A DNA stretch of 7,210 nucleotides from DASUMF01 sp040510575 (lineage in GTDB: Bacteria > Actinomycetota > Acidimicrobiia > IMCC26256 > DASPTH01): the NCBI GenBank assembly GCA_040510575.1, contig JBEVIU010000094.1, positions 1-7,210 of the forward strand. Reading direction: 5' to 3'. The translations under genes were made by a program, and so were the position numbers. Numbering within the stretch: the first letter of the stretch is position 1; each line of letters starts with the position of its first letter. Under the pieces are notes generated by a model. It had not been told where the DNA came from, searched no databases, and saw only the letters and a program-made list of their open reading frames with translations. Of the stretch, positions 5,959 through 7,210 are shown in pieces.

Positions 5959-6513
5959 GTGAAGCGAGCTCTTGCCTTGTCGTTCGTCGCGCTCGCGATC
6001 AGTGTCGCCGGAGCTTCGGCGGCCAACGCCGCGACCGTCTCCGTCGAGGAATACGTCAACAACGTGTGCACCAGCGTGACCGCGTTCAGCGAGGCGAGCG
6101 ATCAGGCGACGCAGACGTTCCAGAACGACACGGCAACGCTCACCAAGGTGTCACAGGTGAAGCCGAAGTTCGTCGCGTTCTTCGACTCGCTGCGCGACGC
6201 GGTCACGCAGTTGCAGGCTGATCTCAAGGGCGCGGGCACACCGCAGCTCGCGCACGGCAACACGATCGCCAAGCAGCTGCGCGACGTCATCGCGTCGATG
6301 GGAGACGTGGTGACCGACGCTCGCGACACCGCGGCCGATCTCAAGACCTCGAGCCCCAAGCAGTTCGCCAAGAGTGCGACCGAACTGGGTGTGAAGCTCG
6401 ACAAGGCGTTCTCCAACGTCGGTGACGGTTTCGACGGGCTCCCCAAGCGTTACGACACGTCGACGCTGAAGGCGGCCCAGCAGGCCGACGCCGCCTGCGC
6501 GATCCTCAACTGA
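5959..6513 (+). CDS. Secreted helical two-cysteine protein of unknown function
   Basis: I do not recognise the family. The 184-residue product starts at GTG 5959, three bases after the rpoD stop, with GAGGAG nine bases upstream. It begins with a clear Sec signal peptide: MKR, a hydrophobic stretch (residues 4-18) and an AxA site, most likely ANA|AT after residue 24. There is no lipobox cysteine, so a free extracytoplasmic protein is expected. The mature part has about 160 residues, looks almost wholly helical and has no obvious second membrane segment. Its only cysteines are Cys37 near the mature N-terminus and Cys180 near the C-terminus, placed to clamp the two ends with a disulfide. Alanine, lysine, aspartate and threonine are frequent, suggesting an amphipathic helix bundle. 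Its tight link to rpoD implies co-transcription but not a role in transcription. The coding signal is good and codon use matches its neighbours. Confidence 0.85.
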   Translation: MKRALALSFVALAISVAGASAANAATVSVEEYVNNVCTSVTAFSEASDQATQTFQNDTATLTKVSQVKPKFVAFFDSLRDAVTQLQADLKGAGTPQLAHGNTIAKQLRDVIASMGDVVTDARDTAADLKTSSPKQFAKSATELGVKLDKAFSNVGDGFDGLPKRYDTSTLKAAQQADAACAILN

Positions 6514-6515
6514 GT

Positions 6516-6525
6516 CGGCGCGCCG
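6516..6525. repeat. 10-bp palindrome between convergent stop codons
   Basis: CGGCGCGCCG is a perfect palindrome filling most of the 13-base gap between the two convergent genes. A perfect palindrome leaves no loop, and no T-run flanks it, so it would form only a short weak hairpin. It might help end transcription from both sides, but short G/C palindromes are common at this base composition. Confidence 0.35.
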
Positions 6526-6526
6526 G

Positions 6527-7210
6527 TCACATGAAGTTGCGGGTGTGCAGCGCGGACAACTCCGCGGCCTCGTCGGCGCCGAAACCGAGCCGAACCAGAC
6601 GACGGGTTCGACCTTCGTCCATCTCACCCTCCAAGGTCCGCACCCGCGCCACGCCTGATGCGATCGCGTCGGGCTCCCACGCGCCGGCGGCGAGCACGAC
6701 CAGCGCGTCGTAGACCGCTTCGTTCAAGCCCGCGGTGTGGCGCAGCACGTCGTGGCGTCGCTCGATCGCGAGGCGGATCCTGGGCCGGAGCGTTGGATCG
6801 TCCGCCACCGCAAGCTCGAGATGAGCAAGGCCGTAGGCAACGTGGCGGGCTTCGTCCTGGAGCACGAGGTGGGCGAGCGCGCTCGTGACCGGATCGGGTG
6901 CGTGACGCTCGAGGAACGACAGCAGGTTCAGGAACGAACCTTCGCCGAGCACGGAGAGCAGGAACAGCGCGAGCGTGAAGTCCGGCTCGTCGAGCAAGCT
7001 CTGCAGCGACGCCCGTCCGCCGGCACCCGAGACGCCGAGCGGGGCTCCATGCAGTCGCGCCCGCCGCGTGAACACCTCCACGTGACGTGCCTCGTCCGCG
7101 ACCTGCACCGCGAGCAGCTGCACGATCTCCCGAAAGTGCGGGTGGACGCGGCCCAGGAATCGGGCCGGCACCGTGAGCGCGGCCTGCTCGTTCTCGATGA
7201 GGTACGTCAT
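6527..7210 (-). CDS. Ferritin-like di-iron carboxylate protein (5' end at or beyond window edge)
   Basis: The 227 visible residues have the signature of a di-iron four-helix bundle: a Glu in the first helix (ENEQ, Glu6 or Glu8), DEARH in the second (Glu40, His43), Glu90 in LGEGSF in the third and a second DEARH in the fourth (Glu120, His123). This E, ExxH, E, ExxH pattern is shared by ferritin-like oxidases and oxygenases such as ribonucleotide reductase R2 and AurF-type N-oxygenases. The pattern supports iron binding and O2 chemistry but does not give the substrate. A C-terminal helical extension (about 140-227) ends HTRNFM. The Met encoded at 7208-7210 is the very edge of the window and lies close to the first ligand helix, so the real start is probably further out and the gene partial. 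It converges on the secreted-protein gene with 13 bases between stops and is not part of the rpoD transcription unit. Confidence 0.82.
   Translation of the reverse strand: MTYLIENEQAALTVPARFLGRVHPHFREIVQLLAVQVADEARHVEVFTRRARLHGAPLGVSGAGGRASLQSLLDEPDFTLALFLLSVLGEGSFLNLLSFLERHAPDPVTSALAHLVLQDEARHVAYGLAHLELAVADDPTLRPRIRLAIERRHDVLRHTAGLNEAVYDALVVLAAGAWEPDAIASGVARVRTLEGEMDEGRTRRLVRLGFGADEAAELSALHTRNFM

Noticed and set aside
1..7210. Mobile element, phage, CRISPR or defence system
   Set aside because: I saw no transposase, integrase, terminal repeats, spaced repeat array, toxin-antitoxin pair or compositional break; the window looks like conserved core chromosome.

Overview
The window is GC-rich, with G or C at most third codon positions, and contains only bacterial-type genes. 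Its proteins resemble actinobacterial versions: a DnaG beginning with an ILDDDVARVRDATD-type N-terminus, a primary sigma factor with a proline/alanine-rich linker, and a PPDK with GGLVSHAAVVAR at the catalytic histidine. The best guess is a high-GC actinobacterium, possibly Acidimicrobiia. That placement is inferred from remembered family features, not from a database search.

Layout from left to right: (1) the C-terminal half of pyruvate phosphate dikinase (ppdK, cut by the left edge); (2) a dGTPase-family HD-domain dNTP triphosphohydrolase (dgt); (3) a 119-base gap with a hairpin, a TANNNT-type -10 box and a possible 23-codon leader ORF; (4) DNA primase (dnaG); (5) a 44-base junction with a 14-bp tandem repeat and overlapping mini-ORFs; (6) the primary sigma factor (rpoD/sigA); (7) a small secreted two-cysteine protein of unknown function, 3 bases after rpoD; and, converging on it from the minus strand, (8) a ferritin-like di-iron protein that reaches the right edge.

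Genes 1 to 7 all run on the plus strand with short gaps and look like one co-oriented transcription unit with internal promoters. dgt, dnaG and rpoD link nucleotide-pool control, replication priming and transcription initiation. This is a variant of the macromolecular synthesis operon, with dgt upstream of dnaG instead of rpsU. PPDK is a central-metabolism enzyme (pyruvate/PEP interconversion) placed just upstream.

Coding density is very high and no non-coding stretch exceeds about 120 bases. I see no tRNA, rRNA, CRISPR array, insertion sequence, phage gene or defence gene. I do not find a clearly new multi-gene system. The most unusual structure is the dnaG-rpoD junction, where tiny ORFs chain into each other by 4-base start/stop overlaps and hand over to the rpoD GTG. 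Next are the possible leader ORF before dnaG and the uncharacterised secreted protein tied to rpoD.
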